Assembly (NCBI GenBank): GCA_902580115.1
Contig: CACHJN010000003.1
Coordinates: 43,685-107,684, forward strand
Direction: 5' to 3'
DNA: 64,000 nucleotides
From: an uncultured Pelagibacteraceae bacterium
Lineage (GTDB): Bacteria > Pseudomonadota > Alphaproteobacteria > Pelagibacterales > Pelagibacteraceae
Shown here: piece after piece, positions 17,744 to 26,597 of the stretch
Layout: every line of letters begins with the position of its first letter
Position numbering within the stretch: position 1 is the first letter of the stretch
Made by a program: the position numbers and the translations under genes
Notes under the pieces: generated by a model
Seen by the model: the letters and a program-made list of their open reading frames with translations, nothing else
The model's database searches: none
What the model was told of the DNA's origin: nothing

Positions 17744-19039
17744 ATGAAATCTCAAAATTTAAGTCAGTTATCAAACTTTAGAATATTATTATTAATAATT
17801 ACAATTTTTATATATTTTATCGGTTTTAATTTCAAAGAATATGTTCCCGGGGGGAGCCCTGAAGATTTCAAAGCTTTTATTTGGAAAAATATAAATTTTT
17901 TTAAAAATGATTTGGTTTATTCACTTGTAAACTACAAAGAGTTATCAGATGCAAATTTTCCAGGTTTTTATATAATAACTTACATCAATCCATTTAGTAA
18001 TAGTATAGAATCTTTTCATTTATTTAGTTTAACAATTGGTTTTTTAACCTTTATAATTTTTGGTATTACTTTATCACACAAAGATAAAAGCAATGATAAA
18101 ATTGCAAATTTTCTAGCAGCCTCTTCAATACTTATCTTACCTTTTTTTATTTCAAGAGTTTACTGGGGAACTTCAGCAGGTTTATCTTGGTTTTTTTTTG
18201 TACTTACTATTTTTCTTTTTTGCAAAATTCAAAATGAACTTTCAAATAATGAGAGTAAAAAACTAAGAAATATAATAATTCTTTGTTTATTATCTTCTAT
18301 CTTATTGTATGTCAGATCGTCATTTATTTTTTTGATATTTTTTTTTCTATTATTTTTTTTATTTGAAATTAAAAAAAAAAAGTATTTTTTCATATTGTCA
18401 CTTTGTTATATCTTGCTATCAATACCGGGGTTAATAATTATTTATATTTGGCTCAAACAACCAGATGGGAGTATTACCGCAGTTCAATTTCTTAAATTTA
18501 AAAATATATTTTTAAATTTTCCAATTTACACAAGCTATATAGCATTTTATCTTTTGCCAGTATTATTTATGAGCCTTAAATATATTAAAAAAGAAGTTGT
18601 TCTCAAATATCTTAAGATTTTTTTTATAATTTCTGCTGTTTACTTTATTCTAATTTATTTTGGAAAATTAGATTATTTAAGTAAATATGAATACAGTGGT
18701 GGCGCTATATTAAAACTTAATTATATACTAAAAGACGGGAATTATTTTCTTTTATTGTTTTTTAGTGTAATAGGTTGTTGTATTTTAGTGAATTTTTTAG
18801 AAAGAAATTCTTCTCAAAATTATTTTTTAATTATACCATTGTTTATAGTTTATGGTTTGACTGATTTTCCTTTTCAGGATTATTTTGAACCATTAATTGT
18901 ATTTCTTTTTTTTTCAGGTCTGTTTAAAGGGGAGTTATATGATTTCTTTATAGAACAAAAATCTAAAATTTCTGTTCTATATTTCTTTTACTTTTTGACT
19001 TTTTTGTCAGTCTCTATAATAGTGAAAAATCCCATTTAA
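17744..19039 (+). CDS. polytopic membrane protein of unknown function (possible GT-C-type glycosyltransferase)
   Basis: 431 aa and very hydrophobic, with about ten transmembrane segments and phenylalanine-rich stretches. After the first helix there is a 55-residue loop with VPGGSPEDFKAFIWKNI and ANFPGFYIITYINPFSNS; the placement of acidic residues after the first helix recalls GT-C glycosyltransferases, but I see no definite family motif. Context (mutase, hexapeptide protein, C-methyltransferase, GT2) suggests a role in surface glycan assembly. It converges with the next gene with a 4-bp overlap. Function not recognised. Confidence 0.55.
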   Translation: MKSQNLSQLSNFRILLLIITIFIYFIGFNFKEYVPGGSPEDFKAFIWKNINFFKNDLVYSLVNYKELSDANFPGFYIITYINPFSNSIESFHLFSLTIGFLTFIIFGITLSHKDKSNDKIANFLAASSILILPFFISRVYWGTSAGLSWFFFVLTIFLFCKIQNELSNNESKKLRNIIILCLLSSILLYVRSSFIFLIFFFLLFFLFEIKKKKYFFILSLCYILLSIPGLIIIYIWLKQPDGSITAVQFLKFKNIFLNFPIYTSYIAFYLLPVLFMSLKYIKKEVVLKYLKIFFIISAVYFILIYFGKLDYLSKYEYSGGAILKLNYILKDGNYFLLLFFSVIGCCILVNFLERNSSQNYFLIIPLFIVYGLTDFPFQDYFEPLIVFLFFSGLFKGELYDFFIEQKSKISVLYFFYFLTFLSVSIIVKNPI

Positions 19040-20268
19040 TTTATAATTTTAGGAAAAGGCATAGGTATAATAAATTTTCCTTTGTATCCTTTTTTTCTTA
19101 AATTTTTCATTATATTTTTGCCGTAATGCCATGATAATATTAAAGCATACTCAGGCTGATTTTCAAAAAAATTACTTTCATCTAAAACTGGAATATGTGT
19201 GTTTGGGGTAAAAAGGTTTAATTTTAACGAAGAACTTTGCTCGGCTATATAATCTAATATATCCCTATTAATTTTACAGTAAGAGAGAAGTGTAATACAT
19301 CTACCTGGGCACCCAATACCTACAATATTTTTCCCTTTTTTTTTAATTCCATTCAAAATTTTTGATAATTTATTTTTACTTTTAATAATATCATTTCTAA
19401 ACTTAATGTATTTTGATTGAGAATAAAAACCTCTCTTTTTTTCGTAATCTAAAATTCTTTTCACACTGTTATTGGGTTTAATATTTTTATTTAAAGTTGC
19501 AGTGATTCTTATTGAGCCTCTATAATTTGGAATTCTTATAGCATCAATTATTTTAAAACCATGTTTTTCCATAAAATAAACTAAAGGTTTTACTAAATAA
19601 AATCTTAAATGTTCATGATAAATTGAGTCATATTGTAAATCATCTACTATATCTACAGCATAATGAGACTCGGTAACAAACACACCCTTTCTGGTATCAA
19701 GAAGCATTTTAACTGATTTTATGAAGGAGTCTAATTTGTCCACATGAGCAAATAAATTAGTTCCAATTATAACGGATGCCTTTTTATATTTTTTTTTAAC
19801 TATTTTTGCAGTTTCTAAATTAAAAAATCTTTGAATTGTGTTAACCCCCCTTTTTTTTGCAATTTTTGCTATATTTGTAGGCTCAATGCCTAAAGTCTTA
19901 AATTTTAACTTTTTAAATCCAATTAACAGTGTTCCATCGTTGGATCCAATATCAATCGCAAAAGGATTGCTTCCAAAATTAAATTTTTTTTTTAAATAAG
20001 ACGGGGTACTTTGCAGAAGCTTTACCAGAGGGGCGGTAATACTTGTTTTATAGGGATAATCTAAATGAAAGAGCTCTTTATTGTTTACTATAAAATCTAG
20101 CTGTAGAAGTTGACAATTTTCACATCTAAATAAATTTAGCGGATAACTTTTTTCATTTTTTTTTGTTTGTTCATAGGTGAGTAAAGTATCACAAAGACCT
20201 GTTGAGCCTAAAGAAATTACTTTTTTTAGTTTTTTTGATCTACAAATTTGGCAATTTTTTATTTTCAT
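19036..20268 (-). CDS. sugar C-methyltransferase family (zinc-finger, SAM and C-terminal domains)
   Basis: 410 aa with the three-part plan of NDP-hexose C-methyltransferases (TylC3/TcaB9-like). Zinc ligands: CQIC at residues 6-9 and CENC near residue 50. SAM loop: AIDIGSNDGTLL; catalytic region YDSIYHEHLRFY; C-terminal domain with GIGCPGRCITLLSYC. Family members C-methylate dTDP- or GDP-4-keto-deoxysugars to make branched sugars. Paralogues are at 49159 and 53814. Short ATG-proximal intergenic region shared with the divergent GT2. Exact sugar unknown. Confidence 0.75.
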   Translation of the reverse strand: MKIKNCQICRSKKLKKVISLGSTGLCDTLLTYEQTKKNEKSYPLNLFRCENCQLLQLDFIVNNKELFHLDYPYKTSITAPLVKLLQSTPSYLKKKFNFGSNPFAIDIGSNDGTLLIGFKKLKFKTLGIEPTNIAKIAKKRGVNTIQRFFNLETAKIVKKKYKKASVIIGTNLFAHVDKLDSFIKSVKMLLDTRKGVFVTESHYAVDIVDDLQYDSIYHEHLRFYLVKPLVYFMEKHGFKIIDAIRIPNYRGSIRITATLNKNIKPNNSVKRILDYEKKRGFYSQSKYIKFRNDIIKSKNKLSKILNGIKKKGKNIVGIGCPGRCITLLSYCKINRDILDYIAEQSSSLKLNLFTPNTHIPVLDESNFFENQPEYALILSWHYGKNIMKNLRKKGYKGKFIIPMPFPKIIN

Positions 20269-20333
20269 TGGCTAATTAAATAAAATAATGTAATTATTAA
20301 ATATATTAATTTAATTTTAGAATATTACAATAA

Positions 20334-21053
20334 TTGAAAAAAGAACTATCAATAATTTTACCTGTATTCAATGAAAAAGATAGTCTGCCTATAATGGTTA
20401 GATTGCTAAATACAACTATAAAATTTCCAAAAGAAATAATTATTGTTTACGATGATGAAAAAGATAATAGTGTAGGAATAGCAAAAGAATTAGCATCGGA
20501 ATCTTCAGACATCAAAGCTATCCATAATCAATTAGGCAGAGGAGCAAAATATGCCGTGGAAACTGGGGTTAGAAATTCTAAGTACGATAACATATTAATT
20601 ACAGCGGTAGATGAAATTTTTCCAATAATATCAGTAGAAAAAATGTTAGAGACTCTAATTAAAAATAATTTAGATTTAGTAAGCGGTACGAGATACTCAA
20701 AAGGTGGTATGAGGCTAGGTGGCTCTCTTTTAGGAGCAGTTTTGTCAAAGATAGCTAATAAATCTTTTAATATTTTAACCAATATACATTTGAGTGATTG
20801 CACTACTGGTATAAAAATGATGAAAAAAAGTTTATGGAATTCAGTTAAACTTGAGTCTAAACCTATTGCTTGGTGTTTTGCATTTGAATTAACAATTAAA
20901 GCTTTTGTTAATGGTTTTAAAATAGATGAATATCCATTAAAATCTGTTGACAGACTATTTGGAGGAAGTTCAACTTTTAAATTAGGTCCTTGGGTAAAAG
21001 AATATTTAAAATGGTTTATTTGGGGTTATTTAAATATTAAGAAAAAGAAATAG
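20334..21053 (+). CDS. family 2 glycosyltransferase (polyprenyl-phosphate mannosyltransferase-like)
   Basis: 239 aa GT-A fold enzyme starting at a TTG. SIILPVFNEKDSLPIMV is the nucleotide-binding first strand, IIVYDDEKDNS the following acidic segment, and LGRGAKYAVETGVRNSKYDN the region before the metal-binding site. This arrangement matches DPM1/DPG-synthase-like GT2 proteins without a membrane tail. It lies two bases before the DegT aminotransferase, so both likely act on one surface glycan. Donor and acceptor unknown. Confidence 0.78.
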   Translation: MKKELSIILPVFNEKDSLPIMVRLLNTTIKFPKEIIIVYDDEKDNSVGIAKELASESSDIKAIHNQLGRGAKYAVETGVRNSKYDNILITAVDEIFPIISVEKMLETLIKNNLDLVSGTRYSKGGMRLGGSLLGAVLSKIANKSFNILTNIHLSDCTTGIKMMKKSLWNSVKLESKPIAWCFAFELTIKAFVNGFKIDEYPLKSVDRLFGGSSTFKLGPWVKEYLKWFIWGYLNIKKKK

Positions 21054-21055
21054 CG

Positions 21056-22150
21056 ATGAAAAAAATTAATTTTTGGGAAACTGATGTTGGCTTAAAAGAT
21101 TTTGCTTATCAGAGAAAAATTTTTAAAGAAAATTTTCCTAATGAAGGTAACTACGTAATTAAACTTCAAAATCAAATAAAAAAAATATTAAACGTAAAAT
21201 ATTGTATTGCATTACCAAGTTGCACGAGTGCTTTATATTTAGCAGTCAAAATTCTTAATCTAAAAAAAAATCAAGAAATTTTAATACCGAATATAACTTT
21301 TGCTGCGTCAGCCAATGCTGCTTTCATGGCAGGTGTGAAGATTAAATTTGTAGATGTTAATCCTGAAACTCTAAATATAGATTTATCTGATTTAAGAAAA
21401 AAAATTAATAAGAACACCAAAGCTATAATGCCAGTTCATGTTTCTGGTAGAGCTTGCGATATGAGCTCAATAATGAAGATTGCAAAGAAAAAAAAACTTT
21501 ATGTGATAGAAGATGCTGCAGAGGCTTTTTTATCTAAATATAAAAAAAAATTTTTAGGTACTATTGGGGATATGGGCTGTTTTTCCTTATCACCAAACAA
21601 GATTTTTACATCTGGTCAGGGTGGTTTACTGGTAACAAATAATAAACAATATTATAAAAAACTAAGTGTATTTAAAACTCAAGGAAGAGTTGGTTCAACA
21701 ACTGGAGGTAATGACTTGCATATCTCAGCTGGAGGTAATTTTAAGCTATCAAATATAAGTGCTGGACTGGCTATTACACAACTTAAAAAAGTCAATTCTA
21801 GAAAAAAAATTCTAATTAAAAATCATTTAAATTACAAAAATGGTCTTAAAAAACTTCAAAAATTAAAAATTGTAAATTTTGATATTAAAAATAATGAATT
21901 GCCACTATGGACAGATATAATTTGTGAAAAAAGAGACAAGTTATTCAATTACCTTAAAAAAAACAATATTATTTGTAGAAAATTTTGGTATCCATTAAGT
22001 AAAAAAAACTTTTATTCTAATCAAAAACATAATTCATTTAAAAATACAAAAAAAATTGAAAATAAAATAATGTGGTTACCATCTTCTTTTATGATGAAAT
22101 CAAAAGATCAAAGATATATAATTAGTAAAATCTTACAGTTTTATACATGA
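21056..22150 (+). CDS. DegT/DnrJ/EryC1/StrS family sugar aminotransferase
   Basis: 364 aa PLP enzyme. PSCTSALYLAVKIL, IPNITFAASANAA, VIEDAAEAF and FSLSPNKIFTSGQGGLLVT (PLP lysine) mark the DegT fold. Such enzymes aminate 4-keto or 3-keto nucleotide sugars, giving for example perosamine or viosamine. With gmd at 48 kb and the phosphohexomutase at 15.7 kb, a GDP-4-amino-sugar is one possibility; rfbAB at 38 kb gives a dTDP alternative. Ends 12 bp from a convergent TSUP gene. Confidence 0.82.
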   Translation: MKKINFWETDVGLKDFAYQRKIFKENFPNEGNYVIKLQNQIKKILNVKYCIALPSCTSALYLAVKILNLKKNQEILIPNITFAASANAAFMAGVKIKFVDVNPETLNIDLSDLRKKINKNTKAIMPVHVSGRACDMSSIMKIAKKKKLYVIEDAAEAFLSKYKKKFLGTIGDMGCFSLSPNKIFTSGQGGLLVTNNKQYYKKLSVFKTQGRVGSTTGGNDLHISAGGNFKLSNISAGLAITQLKKVNSRKKILIKNHLNYKNGLKKLQKLKIVNFDIKNNELPLWTDIICEKRDKLFNYLKKNNIICRKFWYPLSKKNFYSNQKHNSFKNTKKIENKIMWLPSSFMMKSKDQRYIISKILQFYT

Positions 22151-22162
22151 ATAAAAATTTAA

Positions 22163-22993
22163 TTATAATTGAAAGTAATCGTACAAAAACTTAGAGCCAA
22201 TTATAATTAAAAATAAACCAAAATACTTAGTTAGTTTTTTCTTTTCTAATTTGTGACTTGTTTTTGCTCCTATTCTTGCCATAAGTGTTGTGATAGGTAC
22301 AAAAATCAGGAAAGCTGGAATATTTATAAATCCTAGGCTTAGTGGTAAATTAACATTTAAATAAGTACCTGAAATAAAAAACCCAATAGCACCAAATAGC
22401 GCAATAACAAAACCAATAGCTGCGGCACTGCCTATTGCTTTGTTAATTGGATACCCAAAAAATTTTAATATAGGTACATTCATCACTGCTCCACCAATTC
22501 CCATAGGGGCAGATATAAAACCTGTAATTAATCCGCTTAATACTTTTGAAATAAATCCCATATTTATTTTTAAATCTTTCTCTTTTTCTTTAAGAAAAAG
22601 TAAGTAAAATGAGAGAACAAACACTACAACTGAAAAAAATAAAATTAATGGTTTTGTTTTCAAACTTGCGGCAAAAATTGTCCCAAGAATTACACCAGAA
22701 ATAACGAACAATCCATAATCTTTAACAACTCCAAAGTCTACAGCTTTATGTTGATGATGTGTAATTACAGAAACCGTGGATGTCGGTATAATTATAGCAA
22801 ATGACGTTCCTACAGCTAAGTGCATTAAATAAGTTGGGTTTATTCCTGCGTTATTAAAAATATAATAAAGAATTGGCACTGTGATTAAACCTCCGCCTAT
22901 GCCAAAAAGACCAGCTGCGAAACCTGCAGGAGCTGCCGTTATTATCATTATAAAGATTAGATAGATAATTTCTGATTGAGAAAGTATTTCCAA
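22163..22993 (-). CDS. TSUP (TauE/SafE) family membrane transporter
   Basis: 276 aa, about eight transmembrane helices, with the duplicated family signature: AAGLFGIGGGLITVPIL in the first half and APMGIGGAVMNVPIL in the second. Members export sulfite, sulfoacetate or related organosulfur compounds. In a taurine-using organism a sulfite exporter would be useful, but this gene is 30 kb from tauABC and next to dusA, so the substrate is open. It is 2 bp from the end of dusA on the same strand. Confidence 0.85.
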   Translation of the reverse strand: MEILSQSEIIYLIFIMIITAAPAGFAAGLFGIGGGLITVPILYYIFNNAGINPTYLMHLAVGTSFAIIIPTSTVSVITHHQHKAVDFGVVKDYGLFVISGVILGTIFAASLKTKPLILFFSVVVFVLSFYLLFLKEKEKDLKINMGFISKVLSGLITGFISAPMGIGGAVMNVPILKFFGYPINKAIGSAAAIGFVIALFGAIGFFISGTYLNVNLPLSLGFINIPAFLIFVPITTLMARIGAKTSHKLEKKKLTKYFGLFLIIIGSKFLYDYFQL

Positions 22994-22995
22994 AA

Positions 22996-23979
22996 TTATC
23001 TTTCTAAAGAAATTGGTTTATATTTTTTTAGCTGATCCATTATGTGGTTTACTTTTTGAAGATCTGCGTCTCTGATACACATATTTTTTGAAAGATATTG
23101 TTTCCAAGTCTTAGAGCCATTCTGACCATGAAAAAGACCAACGGTATGTCTCATAATATGATTCAATTGAGTGCCTTTAGATGTTTCATCTTGAATATAT
23201 GGTATCAATTTCTCCATCACCTCTGATCTAGTTGGTACATTTTTATTTTTGAATACCTCTCTCTCAATATCAGCCAAAAAATACGGAGAATGATAAATAG
23301 CTCTTCCAATCATAACTCCATCAACTTTTTGAAGATGCAAATTAATATCTTCAATGGATTTAATGCCACCATTAATTATAATTTCATCATTTTTAAAATA
23401 TTCTTTTAATTTATAAACAAAATCATATTTTAGTGGAGGAATATTTAAATTCTCTTTTGGAGTAAGTTTTTTCAATAAAGCTTTTCTTGCATGAATAATA
23501 AATTTTTTTGAGCCTGCATTTTTTGTTGTCGCAATAAAAGATTTTAAAAATTCAAAATTTTCAACTTCGTTGTAACCAATTCTTGTTTTAATTGTTATAG
23601 GAAGATTTGAGGCTTTAGACATAGACTCTATACATTTTGCAACTAGTTTAGGCTCTTGCATCAAACAAGCTCCAAATTTGTTTTTTTGAACTTTTTTACT
23701 TGGACATCCTAAATTTAAATTAATTTCTTTATAACCGTAATCTTCAGATATTTTACAAGCCTCTGCTAGTTCAGCTGGGTTGGAACCTCCTATTTGTAAA
23801 GTTACCGGATTTGAAATTTTCTTAAATGTTAAAAGTTTTTTACGATCGCCTCTAATAATTGCATTCGCAACAATCATCTCTGTATATAGATGAATATTTT
23901 TACTGATCAGACTTAAGAAATATATTTCATGTTTATCAGTGCAATCCATCATTGGAGCAACTGAGATTGATTTATTCAT
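22996..23979 (-). CDS. dusA: tRNA-dihydrouridine synthase A
   Basis: 327 aa FMN-dependent TIM barrel. SVAPMMDCTDKHEIYF at the N-terminus, NLNLGCPSKKVQKNKFGACLM with the catalytic Cys, TIKTRIGY, IHARKA and GVMIGRAIYHSPY are all as in DusA, which reduces U20/U20a in tRNA. The DCTDKH start and length favour DusA over DusB/C. It starts one base after the rpoZ stop, so the two are probably co-transcribed. Confidence 0.93.
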   Translation of the reverse strand: MNKSISVAPMMDCTDKHEIYFLSLISKNIHLYTEMIVANAIIRGDRKKLLTFKKISNPVTLQIGGSNPAELAEACKISEDYGYKEINLNLGCPSKKVQKNKFGACLMQEPKLVAKCIESMSKASNLPITIKTRIGYNEVENFEFLKSFIATTKNAGSKKFIIHARKALLKKLTPKENLNIPPLKYDFVYKLKEYFKNDEIIINGGIKSIEDINLHLQKVDGVMIGRAIYHSPYFLADIEREVFKNKNVPTRSEVMEKLIPYIQDETSKGTQLNHIMRHTVGLFHGQNGSKTWKQYLSKNMCIRDADLQKVNHIMDQLKKYKPISLER

Positions 23980-24471
23980 TTATTTCTCTTCGGGTTTATC
24001 TACTTCTTCTTTGAGCTCTAATGGTGCTTCTTCCTCTAAACTTTCTTGCTTAATTTCAGGCTGTTCAGACTTAAGTTCAGATAATGCCTCTTTAACTAAA
24101 TTGCTTGTTGGTTTTTGTTCGGGGGTTCTTCGCGTTCTTTTAGACGGTAAAACAGCAATTCCACTTTTTGAAACTTGTCCTTTATAAATGTTTTCAAAAT
24201 CGTCGTTTACTTCCTCTTCAGTATCTTCTAGCTCTTCAACTTCATCCGGTTCTTTTCTTAATCTTGTAATAGCGTTTTTTTCAAGCTCTTTTACAGATAG
24301 TTTTCCATCTCCAATTTCTCTGAGTGCTATGATAGTTTTCTTGTCATTATCCTCTTCAACAAGCATAGGTGATCCGGAATTTAATTGAGCTGTTCTCTCT
24401 TTTGCTAATAAAACAAGATCGTATTGATTATCAATTTTTTGCAAACAATCTTCTACTGTAATTCTTGCCAT
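23980..24471 (-). CDS. rpoZ: DNA-directed RNA polymerase omega subunit
   Basis: 163 aa. The N-terminal 70 residues are clear omega: MARITVEDCLQKIDNQYDLVLLAKER then KKTIIALREIGDG. The subunit helps fold beta-prime and binds ppGpp in many bacteria. The C-terminal half is a long, strongly acidic, low-complexity tail (DEVEELEDTEEEVNDDFE and QESLEEEAPLELKEEVD), making the protein clearly longer than typical omega of about 80-135 aa. The opposite-strand serine-rich ORFs are shadows of this tail. Confidence 0.92.
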   Translation of the reverse strand: MARITVEDCLQKIDNQYDLVLLAKERTAQLNSGSPMLVEEDNDKKTIIALREIGDGKLSVKELEKNAITRLRKEPDEVEELEDTEEEVNDDFENIYKGQVSKSGIAVLPSKRTRRTPEQKPTSNLVKEALSELKSEQPEIKQESLEEEAPLELKEEVDKPEEK

Positions 24472-24504
24472 GATGAGGTTTATAGTGCATTTGATAAGAA
24501 AAGA

Positions 24505-25725
24505 TCAAGCTTTTTTTAAGATTATTGGATTAACCTTGTTACTTATTGTTAAAAGTAGCAAAAATACCGACACTATATAAAGAGCAGATATTAAAGAAAT
24601 AGTCTCTATGGACAAGCCTAAATCTATGAAATAACCAAAAATCGCGGTTCCGAATGCTGTTGAAAAAACCATTAATGCTGTGGTTAAAGCTTTTATACTT
24701 CCAATATATTTTACTCCGTAAATTTCCGCCCATGTTGAAGATCCTAAAACATTAGCCAAACCATTAGAGACGCCTAGTAAACCAAAAAAAATATAAGCAA
24801 TAAATTGTTGATTTAAAAAGTACAAAAAAATTAAACCCATTAATAAAGGAGCATTTATAAAATAGATTAATTTTCGACTTGTAAATCTATCAACTAAAAA
24901 TCCAGACAAAATTAATGTCAATATTGAAGAAATTGAATAAATCATAAACGATTTAGGTATAGTGTAAATTTCCCAAGATTTAGAGTCAGAAATAAAAGAC
25001 TGGTAAACAAATACGCCTGTCGCAATCCATGGCATAGCTAGCATATTTAACGATATAATATAAAATTTAACGTCTTTAATTACCTCTGATCTTTTCCAAC
25101 TTTTTATCTTATTTAAAGATCTGTCAAAAATATTATTATTTTCTCTAGAGTTTATAGATAAGTTTTTGATTGTTGACAAAACTACAATTGGTAAAACAAT
25201 CAACATTAATAAAGATATAAATTGCCAGATGGATCTCCATGATAAAAAAGTTAACATAAATACTATTAATGCAGGTAAAATAAATTCTGCAGTTGAAAGT
25301 CCAAACCAAACTGCGCTTAAAGCTTTACCTCTTCGCTGATTAAAATATCTCGATATAGTTGTTGTAGAAGTATGAGACATTAGACCTTGTCCTGAAAATC
25401 TCATCAAAAAAATACCTATAATTAAAAGATATAAATTATTTATTAAAGAGAAAAAGAAACTTGATAGAATTAAAAAGAAAATAACAATAAAAGAGTAATT
25501 TAATAATTTAAATTCATCAATTTTTTTCCCAAACCAAATAAGTGTTAAACTAGAAAATATAGTGGCTAAAGCATAAATTGAGCCAAATTGTCCATGTGAA
25601 ATATTAAGGTCATTTCTGATGCTTGGGTTAAACAATCCCAAAAAAAAACTCTGTCCAAAACTAGAAAAAAATGTAAATATAAATCCAAATATAATGACTT
25701 TTTTATTTAAACTAAGGTTAAGCAT
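24505..25725 (-). CDS. major facilitator superfamily transporter
   Basis: About 406 aa with 12 predicted transmembrane helices, a central loop near residues 195-225 and the N-half motif IWFGKKIDEFK between helices 2 and 3. It resembles the MFS subgroup related to oxalate/formate or monocarboxylate carriers, but the substrate is not identifiable. The track gives 25746; the ATG at 25725 (MLNLSLNKKVII) avoids overlap with the divergent dehydrogenase, which begins at 25728. Neighbours (beta-hydroxyacid dehydrogenase) hint at organic-acid uptake. Confidence 0.8.
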   Translation of the reverse strand: MLNLSLNKKVIIFGFIFTFFSSFGQSFFLGLFNPSIRNDLNISHGQFGSIYALATIFSSLTLIWFGKKIDEFKLLNYSFIVIFFLILSSFFFSLINNLYLLIIGIFLMRFSGQGLMSHTSTTTISRYFNQRRGKALSAVWFGLSTAEFILPALIVFMLTFLSWRSIWQFISLLMLIVLPIVVLSTIKNLSINSRENNNIFDRSLNKIKSWKRSEVIKDVKFYIISLNMLAMPWIATGVFVYQSFISDSKSWEIYTIPKSFMIYSISSILTLILSGFLVDRFTSRKLIYFINAPLLMGLIFLYFLNQQFIAYIFFGLLGVSNGLANVLGSSTWAEIYGVKYIGSIKALTTALMVFSTAFGTAIFGYFIDLGLSIETISLISALYIVSVFLLLLTISNKVNPIILKKA

Positions 25726-25727
25726 TG

Positions 25728-26597
25728 ATGACTTGTAAAGTAGCATTCATAGGTTTAGGTGTAATGGGATATCCCATGGCAGGATTTATATCAAAAGCAG
25801 GTCATAATGTAACTGTTTATAATAGAACTAAATCAAAAGCAGAAAAATGGATTAAAGAATATAAGGGCAATGTCGCTGAAACACCTATGGAAGCAGCAAA
25901 AGATTGTGATTTTATATTTACATGTGTGGGAAACGATAACGACTTAAGAGAGGTTACTCTAGGTGACAAAGGGTTGTTCAAAACTGCAAAAAAGGGAGCA
26001 GTTTATATAGATAACACAACTGCTTCAGCTGATATCGCCCGGGAGCTATACAAAGAAGCTAAGTCAAAAGGATTTGAATTTCTAGATGCGCCTATTTCTG
26101 GCGGTCAAGCAGGTGCAGAAGGTGGAATTTTAACTGTTATGGTGGGAGGTGATGAGACTCCTTTTAAAAAAGCAGAGTCAGTAATCGACTGCTATAGTAA
26201 AAAAATAAAATTATTGGGTCCTTCTGGAAGTGGTCAATTAACTAAAATGGTCAATCAAATTTGTATAGCTGGTCTAGTTCAAGGATTATCTGAAGCAATA
26301 AATTTTGGAATGAATGCAGGTTTAAACATGCATGATGTAATTGAAGTAATTTCAAAAGGTGCGGCACAATCCTGGCAAATGGAAAATAGACACAAAACTA
26401 TGATAGAAGATAAGTTTGATTATGGATTTGCAGTAGATTGGATGCGTAAAGATTTAAAAATTGCTATGGATGAAGCAAAAAAGAATAACTCTCCTTTGCC
26501 TATAACAAAAATAATTGACGATTATTATTCTGAAGTTCAAAAAATGGGTGGACAAAGATGGGATACTTCCAGCCTAATAAAAAGATTTAGAAAATAG
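25728..26597 (+). CDS. NAD(P)-dependent beta-hydroxyacid dehydrogenase (3-hydroxyisobutyrate/tartronate semialdehyde type)
   Basis: 289 aa. Rossmann motif FIGLGVMGYPMAGFI at the N-terminus with NRTKS at the end of strand 2 (NADP-leaning), the substrate loop DAPISGGQAGAEGG, and GSGQLTKMVNQ with the catalytic Lys near residue 172. The family includes 3-hydroxyisobutyrate dehydrogenase, GarR and glyoxylate/succinic semialdehyde reductases; motifs do not decide between these. I use ATG 25728 in place of the TTG at 25725. It overlaps the following PNPOx-like gene by one base. Confidence 0.88.
   Translation: MTCKVAFIGLGVMGYPMAGFISKAGHNVTVYNRTKSKAEKWIKEYKGNVAETPMEAAKDCDFIFTCVGNDNDLREVTLGDKGLFKTAKKGAVYIDNTTASADIARELYKEAKSKGFEFLDAPISGGQAGAEGGILTVMVGGDETPFKKAESVIDCYSKKIKLLGPSGSGQLTKMVNQICIAGLVQGLSEAINFGMNAGLNMHDVIEVISKGAAQSWQMENRHKTMIEDKFDYGFAVDWMRKDLKIAMDEAKKNNSPLPITKIIDDYYSEVQKMGGQRWDTSSLIKRFRK

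Noticed and set aside
24188-24388. Serine-rich plus-strand ORF opposite rpoZ (and 23939..24187)
   Set aside because: Mirror image of the acidic low-complexity tail of the omega subunit.
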